Positions 8,062-15,802 of a DNA stretch of 46,317 nucleotides are shown here, one piece after another. The DNA lies in the NCBI GenBank assembly GCA_026418695.1, contig JAOAAU010000024.1:1-46317 (forward strand). The letters run 5' to 3'. The notes under the pieces were generated by a model. It had not been told where the DNA came from and ran no database searches. It worked only from the letters and a program-made list of their open reading frames with translations. Position 1 is the stretch's first letter. Each line of letters opens with the position of its first letter. This DNA is from Clostridia bacterium (GTDB taxonomy: Bacteria; Bacillota; Clostridia; Acetivibrionales; JAFADI01). The position numbers and the translations under genes were made by a program.

Positions 8062-9702
8062 ATGAATAAAGCCCCCTTGAACCTAAGCGTTATCAGGCTG
8101 TTACTCGTTGTTGCCATGCTTGTATCATGCTTGCCCGATTATGTTTTTGCTGAGGAAAAAGACTTGAAAATCTATGACTCTACGGTAGACTTCAAGCATT
8201 TCGCTGTTGAATTAAACCCCGACAACACGCTGAAAAGTTCAGATGCACATGCAATTATAAACACCAAATTCAAGACCAAAGTGTTAGAAAGCAAATACTT
8301 AAAAGCAACCCTGCTGCCGGAATATGGAGGACGCATGCTTTCTATTATCTACAAGCCTACGGGTCGCGAACTGCTTTATCAAAACCCTGTAGGAACGCCA
8401 TATGGGATGGGAGAGAATAACTTTTACTATAACTGGCTGATGGTATACGGCGGGATATTTCCGACCTTTCCGGAACCCGAGCATGGCAAGACGTGGTGTG
8501 TGCCGTGGGATGCCAAGGTCGTGAAGCAAAATGACGATCAAATTTCCGTTGAGATGAGCTTTACTGACAATATTGATCCGACACAAGGGGTTCCAAGGAA
8601 GTTTTCCAAGGGCAGGACGGATTTGACTTGCATCCAGACGGTAACGGTGTACAGGGAGAAAGCTTATGTTGATTATAATATCAAGCTCATCAACAATAAG
8701 GACGCTGCGCTAGAGTATGAGTATTGGACTTGTACGACGCTGGCACCCGGATCAGAGCCTGGAAAAACAGTCTCTCCGCCCAATAGTGAAATCATCGTTC
8801 CAATCAGCAAAGTAAAGCTGAAGGATGATTGGTGGCCCTGGATGGGAAAAGCAGAGAAAGCTTTGGAGCCTAAAGATCATGTATTTGAATATAAAAATCT
8901 TGCATTCTTCAAGAATTGGACGGATATGGGAATTGCCTATGCAAATCCGTCTGCTGAAAAAGGTTGGTGGGGTGTGATCAATCATGAAAACAAAGAGGGT
9001 ATCCTGAGGATTGCGGACAACAAACAATATACGCCTGGTCTTAAGCTGTGGACCTGGGGGGAGGAAAAAGGCCGGAAAACCAACCCTGAAAGCTTTGGGG
9101 ATGCTGCAAGACCGTATATTGAACTATGGGCGGGCCATTCATCGGAGTTTTTTGAAAATGCAAAAATGTCTCCTAAAGAACAAAAAAGCTGGAATGAATA
9201 CTATATCCCAACGGTCGGGTTAGAAAAAATTACTTATGCCAATCAGCATGCAGCGGTATATTTGAATTACACAGTAGATGAAGCAAAGAATGAGGTTGTG
9301 TTTGATGCAAATATCTTCACAACACATCCGGATGAGCCGCTAAAGCTGAACTTGAGTTTAAAGGGCGATAAAAAGATTACTCTCCGGGAAAAAGATTTTG
9401 TAGGGGATCCTGCAAAGCCGGATAAAACATCAATTCCGATCTCCAGAGCATTGATTGATAAGGGCAGCAAAGTTTTTGAACTGGCACTGACTACAGCTTC
9501 GGGGGAACTGCTTGCACAAGCTGAATTGCCACTCCTTGAAGATTCAAAAAGCAGTATGGAAGCAGGGCTATTGGCTCAGAAGCCGACTTCGGCAAAGTGG
9601 CGAAACCTTATGCTAATTATGATATCAACAGGATTTGTAGTGTTGACAGCAACATTTCTGACAATAGCAATACGTAAGAAAAAAGATAAAAAGTTTAGTT
9701 AA
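8062..9702 (+). CDS. Secreted or membrane-anchored DUF5107 protein (galactose-mutarotase-like fold)
   Basis: The 546-residue protein has an N-terminal signal peptide ending near VFAEEK and a C-terminal hydrophobic helix (about 518-538) followed by a lysine-rich tail, so it is probably anchored with the bulk outside. Residues 75-110 carry the DUF5107 hallmark LLPEYGGRMLSI with TGRELLYQNP, a galactose-mutarotase-like supersandwich domain usually tied to carbohydrate processing. Residues from about 385 onward look like a separate beta-sandwich (VYLNYTVDEAKNEVVFDANIF). The next gene encodes a beta-helix protein of the polysaccharide-lyase type, suggesting a shared role in extracellular glycan handling; the reaction is unknown. 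Confidence 0.75.
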   Translation: MNKAPLNLSVIRLLLVVAMLVSCLPDYVFAEEKDLKIYDSTVDFKHFAVELNPDNTLKSSDAHAIINTKFKTKVLESKYLKATLLPEYGGRMLSIIYKPTGRELLYQNPVGTPYGMGENNFYYNWLMVYGGIFPTFPEPEHGKTWCVPWDAKVVKQNDDQISVEMSFTDNIDPTQGVPRKFSKGRTDLTCIQTVTVYREKAYVDYNIKLINNKDAALEYEYWTCTTLAPGSEPGKTVSPPNSEIIVPISKVKLKDDWWPWMGKAEKALEPKDHVFEYKNLAFFKNWTDMGIAYANPSAEKGWWGVINHENKEGILRIADNKQYTPGLKLWTWGEEKGRKTNPESFGDAARPYIELWAGHSSEFFENAKMSPKEQKSWNEYYIPTVGLEKITYANQHAAVYLNYTVDEAKNEVVFDANIFTTHPDEPLKLNLSLKGDKKITLREKDFVGDPAKPDKTSIPISRALIDKGSKVFELALTTASGELLAQAELPLLEDSKSSMEAGLLAQKPTSAKWRNLMLIMISTGFVVLTATFLTIAIRKKKDKKFS

Positions 9703-9784
9703 AGATACTAATAGAGACTGTTCAGCAAAAGTAAATAGTCGTTCGAATTTTTTAAAGTGAAAAATTTAAAGAAGGGAGCAGAAT

Positions 9785-12190
9785 ATGAAAGCAAATTCAA
9801 AAACAAAATGGGGAATCGGGATCTCCCTGCTCATCATCGCTGTAGCAGCGTCCATCTTTTATCTGACTGCATCCGGTACCAAGAAGGAAAGCAATAACAT
9901 CATGGCAGCAACATCGGAGCAAAGCTTTAAAGGGAATACCACCTACTACCTGGATTCTGCAAACGGGAATGACGCCAATGACGGAACCAGCGAAAAAAAG
10001 GCCTGGAAGTCACTGGACAAGGTAAACAGCTATAAGGGATTCGGTCCCGGTGACAAGATCTTGTTTAAAGCCGGGTCCATTTTTAACGGACCATTGAAAC
10101 TGGTTTATTCTCAGGTGGATCCTACCCTCACCAACTGCAAAGGTGGAGTTGAAGGAAACCCGATCGTGATTGACATGTATGGGAGAGGGCCAAAGCCGCT
10201 CATCCAGGGTTCCGGTGAGGATAAGGAATTTGCAGCAGTCTATTTGAAAAATGTACAGTATATTGAGGTGAATAACCTGCTTGTGACCAATCAAGGTGAT
10301 TTCAGCAGGAGAGGCATCTACGTGACCGCAGCAGCAGAAGATTTCCCGAATACAACTCAGGAAGCCCCAGCCGTATTGAATCATATCTACATAAAAAATT
10401 GTGAAATCAAGGATGTCGACAGCAAACCCCTGGGAATGTCGTCTCCGAGCAAGTGTTTCGGGGGAATCATTTTCAAAATTACCTCGGGGAAGGAATGCGA
10501 AAATTGGGTCCGATACAACGATGTGCTGGTGTCCAACAACTACATCCATGACGTATCCCGGTGCGGCATGTATACGCACTCGGATTTCAACACTGATCTG
10601 CCTTACACCAAAGGCGGCGGTGAGGGTACAAGACCAAGACTGCCATGGACCAAGGTGGTGGTAAGAAACAACTATGTTTCCGATACTGCCGGAGACGGTC
10701 TTGTTGTGACAACCTGCGACGCTCCTCTGATGGAGTACAATGTTGTAGCTCGTCCGCAGCGGTTTACAGCATCCGATTTGTATGCCGTAGGCATGTGGCC
10801 TTTTGGCTGCTATGATGCTGTTTTACAGTATAATGAAGCCTTTGGAAACCAGACCAGAAACGACGGGATGGGATTTGATCTGGATTTCGGAAACAAACGG
10901 GCTATCCTGCAATATAATTACAGCCATGATAATGAAGGCGGATTTGTGCTGGTATGTTCAGGGCCGGGAGTAAACGAACATCCGGTAGTGAGATACAATA
11001 TCAGTCAGAACGATGGCTGTACCGACAACAGCAGAATATTCCAGATCAGCGGGATGGGCACGAAGGACTGCTGGGTATACAACAATACCATTTATACGGC
11101 AGCCAATCCCGGTTTGGCCTGGATGGAGTCCAAGGGGGTATGGCAGGGAACGCCGGAACTGATCACTTTTGTAAACAACATCTATGTGAACCGAAGTACG
11201 CAGCCAAGGATCAATGATATCTATGAGCCTGCTCAGATGAAAATCGACCGTAACAGCTTCTTTGGGATGACTCCGCCGGCAGATGCGGCAAACAGCATCA
11301 AAGCAGATCCTCTGCTCGTAAAACCGGGAAGCGGAACAACCGGAGGCAGGATTGACCTCGGAGAGAAGATAGGAAACGCTGACGGGTACAAATTGCAAGC
11401 TGGTTCTCCTTGCATCAATGCAGGAATTTCGATAGAGAATAACGGAGGAAAGGATTACTGGGGAAATGGACTGTACAATGGCGCCCCCGATATCGGAGCT
11501 TGCGAGTTTGATGGCTCCACAACAGCATCTGCAGGTGAAGAAGATTCTTCAAAGATTAAAAATCAATCAAAGAAGAGAACTGATTTACTGAAAAACCTCT
11601 TCCCTGGTGAAGATACAGTGGTAGCAAGAGTCAGCGGTTATCCGGTCTATGCACGGGAACTCAGGCAGCGCATGGAAGGCCGGCGGGCAGACGTTTACGG
11701 ATATATCCTTAATAAATACGGAGCCCAGGATAGCGAAAACTTTTGGAGAACGAGCTTTGATGGAGAGATTCCGGGTGAGATTGTTAAAAAGGCAGCAATG
11801 GAGGAAAGTATCAGAATCAAAGTCCAACAGATTCTGGCGAGAGAAAATGGAATCCTGAAGGATGACAGCTATTTGGCTTTCCTAAATGAGCTTGAGAAGG
11901 AGAATGAAAGAAGAAAGGATGCCATCAAGGGGAAACAAATCATCTATGGACCTGAGGAATATGGGGAAGCTGAATTTTTCAGCTATGCTTTCAGCAATAT
12001 GGTGATTAGACTGAAAGAAAAGCTGAATAAAAACGAGCTTCTTGTTCCGGAAGAAACACGGAAGATACTCGATAGGGACAAAATTCAAAGTGTTGACAAA
12101 AGGTATAATCAACTCATTGAAAGTATGATTCAAAACACAAAAATTGAAGTTGAGGATACTGCCTATGATAAAATAGGTGAAGAATTGTAA
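9785..12190 (+). CDS. Right-handed parallel beta-helix surface protein with SurA/PrsA-like C-terminal region
   Basis: The 801-residue protein has an uncleaved signal-anchor or signal peptide (about 10-30), then TTYYLDSANGNDANDGTSEKKAWKSLDKV, the usual beginning of secreted pectate-lyase-like beta-helix proteins. Repeated N-N-Y-I and Y-N-x-S-x-N rungs run to about residue 545, ending in YNGAPDIGACEFDG. After a charged linker, residues about 600-800 are helical: TVVARVSGYPVYARELRQRM then EIVKKAAMEESIRIKVQQILARENGI, resembling the N-terminal chaperone domain of SurA/PrsA foldases without a recognisable PPIase domain. The start has a GAAGGGAGC ribosome binding site. It is likely a glycan-binding or glycan-cleaving protein; substrate and catalytic residues are not identifiable. 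Confidence 0.75.
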   Translation: MKANSKTKWGIGISLLIIAVAASIFYLTASGTKKESNNIMAATSEQSFKGNTTYYLDSANGNDANDGTSEKKAWKSLDKVNSYKGFGPGDKILFKAGSIFNGPLKLVYSQVDPTLTNCKGGVEGNPIVIDMYGRGPKPLIQGSGEDKEFAAVYLKNVQYIEVNNLLVTNQGDFSRRGIYVTAAAEDFPNTTQEAPAVLNHIYIKNCEIKDVDSKPLGMSSPSKCFGGIIFKITSGKECENWVRYNDVLVSNNYIHDVSRCGMYTHSDFNTDLPYTKGGGEGTRPRLPWTKVVVRNNYVSDTAGDGLVVTTCDAPLMEYNVVARPQRFTASDLYAVGMWPFGCYDAVLQYNEAFGNQTRNDGMGFDLDFGNKRAILQYNYSHDNEGGFVLVCSGPGVNEHPVVRYNISQNDGCTDNSRIFQISGMGTKDCWVYNNTIYTAANPGLAWMESKGVWQGTPELITFVNNIYVNRSTQPRINDIYEPAQMKIDRNSFFGMTPPADAANSIKADPLLVKPGSGTTGGRIDLGEKIGNADGYKLQAGSPCINAGISIENNGGKDYWGNGLYNGAPDIGACEFDGSTTASAGEEDSSKIKNQSKKRTDLLKNLFPGEDTVVARVSGYPVYARELRQRMEGRRADVYGYILNKYGAQDSENFWRTSFDGEIPGEIVKKAAMEESIRIKVQQILARENGILKDDSYLAFLNELEKENERRKDAIKGKQIIYGPEEYGEAEFFSYAFSNMVIRLKEKLNKNELLVPEETRKILDRDKIQSVDKRYNQLIESMIQNTKIEVEDTAYDKIGEEL

Positions 12191-12242
12191 CCATCGGCTT
12201 AAAATAGAAAAAGAAAAATCAATAAGGAAGCACGAGAATTTG

Positions 12243-12277
12243 AGAGCACAGCGTTTGAGTTGTGCTCTTGTTTTTTA
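12243..12277. terminator. Rho-independent terminator
   Basis: AGAGCACA (12243-12250) pairs with TGTGCTCT (12261-12268) and is followed by TGTTTTTT on the plus strand. It lies between the convergent beta-helix and cheX genes and ends the plus-strand unit. Confidence 0.85.
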
Positions 12278-12279
12278 AT

Positions 12280-12744
12280 CTACTTATCGTTGATTTCAAT
12301 TTCGATATCAATGGAAGTGTTGTTGCTCAGGTTCAAAGGAATATTTACAATCTGCTTGTAGGTCGGGGAGATGGTTAACCGTTTGGCCTGAACAATGGTG
12401 GGCGGACTGATAACGACATTGATCCCGTGATTGGCAAAAATGATGCCGGATCTTCCCAGGATCATGTTCCCAAGCTCGCCGACGGCGCTTTTGGATATGT
12501 CATCCAATCGGGTGACCTTTTTTTCCATCATGATCGAGGCGATTTTACAAGCAGTTTCATGGGGGATACAGAAAGAGATTTTCCCTGCAAAATCTCCCTT
12601 GACTCCGATGATGATCACAATAATTTCATTCAAGTCATGACTTCCTTTGACAGAAAGAGTGCCAAGGGCCATATCCAGCCTCAATACGGTCTTGATTATT
12701 TTCTGACTCGCGGTCAAAAACGGGTTAATATAATCCACTTTCAT
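12280..12744 (-). CDS. cheX: CheX-family chemotaxis phosphatase
   Basis: The protein is about 154 residues, the usual CheX length. It starts MKVDYINPFLTASQKIIKTVL as CheX proteins do, and carries the active-site E-x2-N signature at E90/N93 (VGELGNMILG). CheX dephosphorylates CheY-P-type receivers and acts as a dimer. ATG 12744 is preferred over GTG 12753 because it gives the family-typical N-terminus. The gene is alone on the minus strand, about 3 kb from the chemosensory operon, and is the only CheC/CheX/FliY-type phosphatase in the window, so it probably serves that system. Confidence 0.88.
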   Translation of the reverse strand: MKVDYINPFLTASQKIIKTVLRLDMALGTLSVKGSHDLNEIIVIIIGVKGDFAGKISFCIPHETACKIASIMMEKKVTRLDDISKSAVGELGNMILGRSGIIFANHGINVVISPPTIVQAKRLTISPTYKQIVNIPLNLSNNTSIDIEIEINDK

Positions 12745-12753
12745 TCTGATCAC

Positions 12754-13110
12754 TCACTTATTGAAATAGTTGTGGAAAGACTGGAAACATGCTTTGACAG
12801 CTGTGTTTATAATTCCTGCCACTTAGTAAAGCTTAATTCTGTACGGCATTGTATTGTTCAAATAGAGTTTAGTTATTTCTGATGAACCTGTTTTAATTAA
12901 CGCTACCAAATGGCCCATTCAAATTGGATGGTTATGAAAAACAAAAGAGAACACTTGATTAATAAAAGTATTGCGATAGAAGTTTATGTTTTATTATAAC
13001 TGAGTTTACAGAACACCTCAAGCAGTAACTCGTGATTTATCGGCATAAATTGCTATCGAATTTCTTCAGAAGAACAACAAATAAACTCACATAGCATATC
13101 CTGATAGTAA
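12754..13110. other. Divergent intergenic region (cheX / amine oxidase)
   Basis: This stretch of about 360 bases holds the start regions of two divergent genes. TTGCGA at 12971-12976 and TATAAC at 12995-13000 are spaced 18 bases and could be a plus-strand sigma-A promoter for the amine oxidase. No operator or riboswitch was recognised, and no cheX promoter could be assigned. Confidence 0.4.
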
Positions 13111-14898
13111 ATGATGATTTGGAGCAAGATGAAAATGTCATTTACCAGCATGTCTTCCCCTCAGCAGCCAGACAATCCTACAAATGAGCAGCGGCATTCC
13201 CTAGCACGATACGCTTTGGACCAAATTGGCCGTCTGGAAGACTTCCCGTTCATCAGGGGGTTAACCTCACCTCCCGGAGATATTACCTCTATTGCACGGC
13301 CAGGCGAACTGAAAGGCTGCAAGATAGGAATTATTGGCGGTGGACTTGCAGGAATGGCAGCAGCCTTCGAGCTTAAGAAACTAGGGTGCGATATCACTGT
13401 TTTTGATGCGAATGACCAGTGGCTCGGCGGGAGAGTCCACACCTATTATTTTGATCACGAGAAAAAATACTACGCTGAATTTGGAGCGGCAAGAATTCCG
13501 GTGACCCATGAAACCACCTGGCATTATATCAACCTATTCCGGTTGAATACAAGCCCTTTCATCCAGGTGAATGAAAATGCGCTGATCTACTTAAGGGATT
13601 CAAGGGCGCGAAATGATCCTCAGGGTAGAAGTGTTCAGAAGTACATATACCCCAAATACGCTTTGAATGAATGGGAGAAAAGAACACCCTGGCAAGAATT
13701 GGTCTGCTATGGATTTGAAAGACCCTTGCTCAACGCGAGTCCTGCGGTGAGAAGTGAAATACTTCAAGTATTAAAAGCTTACAGCCCCCAAATATTATAC
13801 TGGGATGATAGGGATATCCGGAAAATTCTTGAGACCTCAAGGCTTAGCCGGGAGGCCATCAGCCTTATTTCCAACTTCCTTCCTTTGGCCGGACAAAACC
13901 TGTATCACAGTTATCTTGACTATGTGCAGGAGCTTTATACGGCAGACCTGGCATTCTTATACCAAATCCAGGGAGGATTTGCAAATCTTCCGCTTGCTTT
14001 TTACAAGGCGATTTTGAGTAAAAACCCCGGAGGCAGTTACGGGAGGATACCGGCAGCCTGCCTTGGCAGAGTTGCATGGATGGGGGGAACTCAGGTAACA
14101 GGCATATTCATGGACGGGAATGACGGCAAGCCTGTATTGGACTATAAGTGCGTAAAGGTGCATAACTCCATGCGAGAGAAATTTGATTATGTAATCTGTG
14201 CAATTCCGTTTTCAACTCTCAGAACGGTAGATATTCGGCCGCTTTTTAGCAGCTTGAAGATGCAAGCCATTAAAGAGGTGAACTACATTCCTGCCCAAAA
14301 GACGGCTCTCTTCTGCAATAGAAGGTTCTGGGAAGAAGGGGGACCTCATGAACAGACCATCGGAGGAATTTCTTATACAGATTTACCCATTACACAGATT
14401 TGGTATCCGTCGGAACATGTCCGCTATTGCAATAAGAGAACGGACATGATAAAGAACAGCAGTCCGTTAAATTCACTACATTTTAAGCGTGCGAACACTA
14501 GACAATTTGTTGAAGTGCCTGGAGTACTGACTGTATACAGCTTTAATCTTGATGCCACCCGGTTGGCCAATATGAATATCCATGAACGTTTTCAGGAAAT
14601 TAAGAAAGAAATCGAAATGGTGCATGGTTTGCCCAAAGGATATTTGGATAGTATCGTTACTGACTTCAAAACGCTGAATTGGAATACCGAGCCCTGGTTT
14701 AGAGGGGCTCTCTGCCTGTATTCTCCGGAACAGAAACGGCTTTTTTCCTATGCATCTGCCTGGCCGGAATATAACTATAGGGTATTCTTTGCTGGGGAGC
14801 ATATCTCTGCAAAGCACCGCTGGATGCAGGGGGCTTTGAAAAGCGGAATGGAGGCGGCGAATGCACTGGCGCTGGCATATAAATCCTTCTGGAGGTAG
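13111..14898 (+). CDS. FAD-dependent amine oxidase family protein
   Basis: The protein has up to 595 residues. A dinucleotide-binding motif IGIIGGGLAGMAAAFELKKL lies near residue 72, followed by VFDANDQWLGGRVHTYYF (the GG/GR doublet binding FAD). The C-terminus has RVFFAGEHISAKHRWMQGALKSGMEAAN, the second FAD-contacting motif of flavin monoamine/L-amino-acid oxidases. A GGAG at 13121 suggests that translation may begin at ATG 13129 or 13135, six or eight codons inside. Such enzymes oxidise amines or amino acids, releasing H2O2 and ammonia when oxygen is present; in an anaerobe the electron acceptor may differ. No signal peptide is visible, so it is probably cytoplasmic. The TetR gene follows but has its own promoter. 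Confidence 0.85.
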   Translation: MMIWSKMKMSFTSMSSPQQPDNPTNEQRHSLARYALDQIGRLEDFPFIRGLTSPPGDITSIARPGELKGCKIGIIGGGLAGMAAAFELKKLGCDITVFDANDQWLGGRVHTYYFDHEKKYYAEFGAARIPVTHETTWHYINLFRLNTSPFIQVNENALIYLRDSRARNDPQGRSVQKYIYPKYALNEWEKRTPWQELVCYGFERPLLNASPAVRSEILQVLKAYSPQILYWDDRDIRKILETSRLSREAISLISNFLPLAGQNLYHSYLDYVQELYTADLAFLYQIQGGFANLPLAFYKAILSKNPGGSYGRIPAACLGRVAWMGGTQVTGIFMDGNDGKPVLDYKCVKVHNSMREKFDYVICAIPFSTLRTVDIRPLFSSLKMQAIKEVNYIPAQKTALFCNRRFWEEGGPHEQTIGGISYTDLPITQIWYPSEHVRYCNKRTDMIKNSSPLNSLHFKRANTRQFVEVPGVLTVYSFNLDATRLANMNIHERFQEIKKEIEMVHGLPKGYLDSIVTDFKTLNWNTEPWFRGALCLYSPEQKRLFSYASAWPEYNYRVFFAGEHISAKHRWMQGALKSGMEAANALALAYKSFWR

Positions 14899-14964
14899 CC
14901 ACGATAAAGCTGAAATTATTGTATGGATTCAGCATAGCAGCTGAATTACCTGTATAGCAACATA

Positions 14965-14971
14965 TTCGACA
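14965..14971 (-). promoter_or_regulatory. Possible Spo0A box
   Basis: On the minus strand this reads TGTCGAA, the 0A-box core, within TTTTGTCGAA. It sits 15 bases upstream of the -35 element of the tetR-family promoter. A heptamer can occur by chance, and the same core also appears inside coding regions of this window, so the call is tentative. Confidence 0.3.
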
Positions 14972-14985
14972 AAATAAAACAGCGA

Positions 14986-15014
14986 TTGACATAATGAAGA
15001 TATTGGAATACAAT
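14986..15014 (+). promoter_or_regulatory. Sigma-A promoter of the TetR-family gene
   Basis: A perfect TTGACA (14986-14991) and TACAAT (15009-15014) are separated by 17 bases, one mismatch from consensus. Transcription would begin near 15021, giving a leader of about 35 bases before ATG 15055. Confidence 0.8.
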
Positions 15015-15029
15015 AACTTTATGAGCGAG

Positions 15030-15042
15030 CGGTTGCTAACCG
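15030..15042 (+). promoter_or_regulatory. Possible autoregulatory operator of the TetR-family gene
   Basis: The perfect inverted repeat CGGTT-GCT-AACCG lies just after the predicted transcription start and abuts the GAGGAGG ribosome binding site. Its position would suit autorepression by the encoded regulator. It is shorter than many TetR operators, so it is only a candidate. Confidence 0.35.
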
Positions 15043-15054
15043 AGGAGGAATAAA

Positions 15055-15645
15055 ATGGAATTTGCTGCATTGAATAGGCGTGAAAGCCTTATACTCACTG
15101 CTATTGAAATCATAAACGAGCTTGGCGTTCAGGGACTGTCTGTCCGGGAAGTTGCCAAGCGTCAGTCCATGTCCAATGCAGCAATCTTTAACCACTTCAA
15201 AACAAAGAGTGACTTAGTTCATGCTGTGCTGGATCACTATTCTCAATACGATTCAGCCATAATCCAATCCATTCGTTTAAAAGGTTTAAAATCAAAAGAT
15301 GCAATTAAATATTATGTAGATTCATTTTATACCTATTATGAAAATTATCCGGCGATTACTGCAATCGTCCAATCTTATGAAGTCCTTCGGTGCGAACCCG
15401 AGTTTTCTGAAAAAGTAAAAAAACTTTTTTTCAGCCGAAGTACTGATATCAATCAAATGGTTGAAGAAGCGCAAGCGTCAGGTCAGCTTCGTTCTGATAT
15501 TGATAGTGAATGCATTACTGATACCATTTTAGGTACTTGCAGATCTTTGTGCCTGAAGTGGAGAATGAATGACTTTGGATTTCCTCTAAAGGAACGGGTT
15601 CTCTATACGCTCAATTCTATACTGGATTCATTTTCACAAAAATAA
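15055..15645 (+). CDS. TetR/AcrR-family transcriptional regulator
   Basis: The 196-residue protein has an N-terminal TetR helix-turn-helix (residues about 8-55): ILTAIEIINELGVQGLSVREVAKRQSMSNAAIFNHFKTKSDLVHAVLDHY. The remaining helical part would bind a ligand and dimerise. A strong GAGGAGG at 15042-15048 fixes the start. It lies between the amine oxidase and cheA and may control one or both neighbours; a palindrome in its own leader suggests autoregulation. The ligand is unknown. Confidence 0.9.
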   Translation: MEFAALNRRESLILTAIEIINELGVQGLSVREVAKRQSMSNAAIFNHFKTKSDLVHAVLDHYSQYDSAIIQSIRLKGLKSKDAIKYYVDSFYTYYENYPAITAIVQSYEVLRCEPEFSEKVKKLFFSRSTDINQMVEEAQASGQLRSDIDSECITDTILGTCRSLCLKWRMNDFGFPLKERVLYTLNSILDSFSQK

Positions 15646-15802
15646 AATCATCTTGGTTTCAACGTAGCCAAAAGCATTGGCAAGGAGGATATAGTTCAAG
15701 TTGCGGCTCCTTGTTATACCCTGAAATAAATCCCGTGAACTATTCGTCCACAATAATTGCAGCAATAAACATAGAAATTAACACTGGAAGAGGGCGGTCA
15801 TT

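Noticed and set aside
15681..15713. CAAGGAG/CTCCTTG stem before cheA
   Set aside because: Only seven pairs with a long loop and no T-tract; too weak to call an attenuator.
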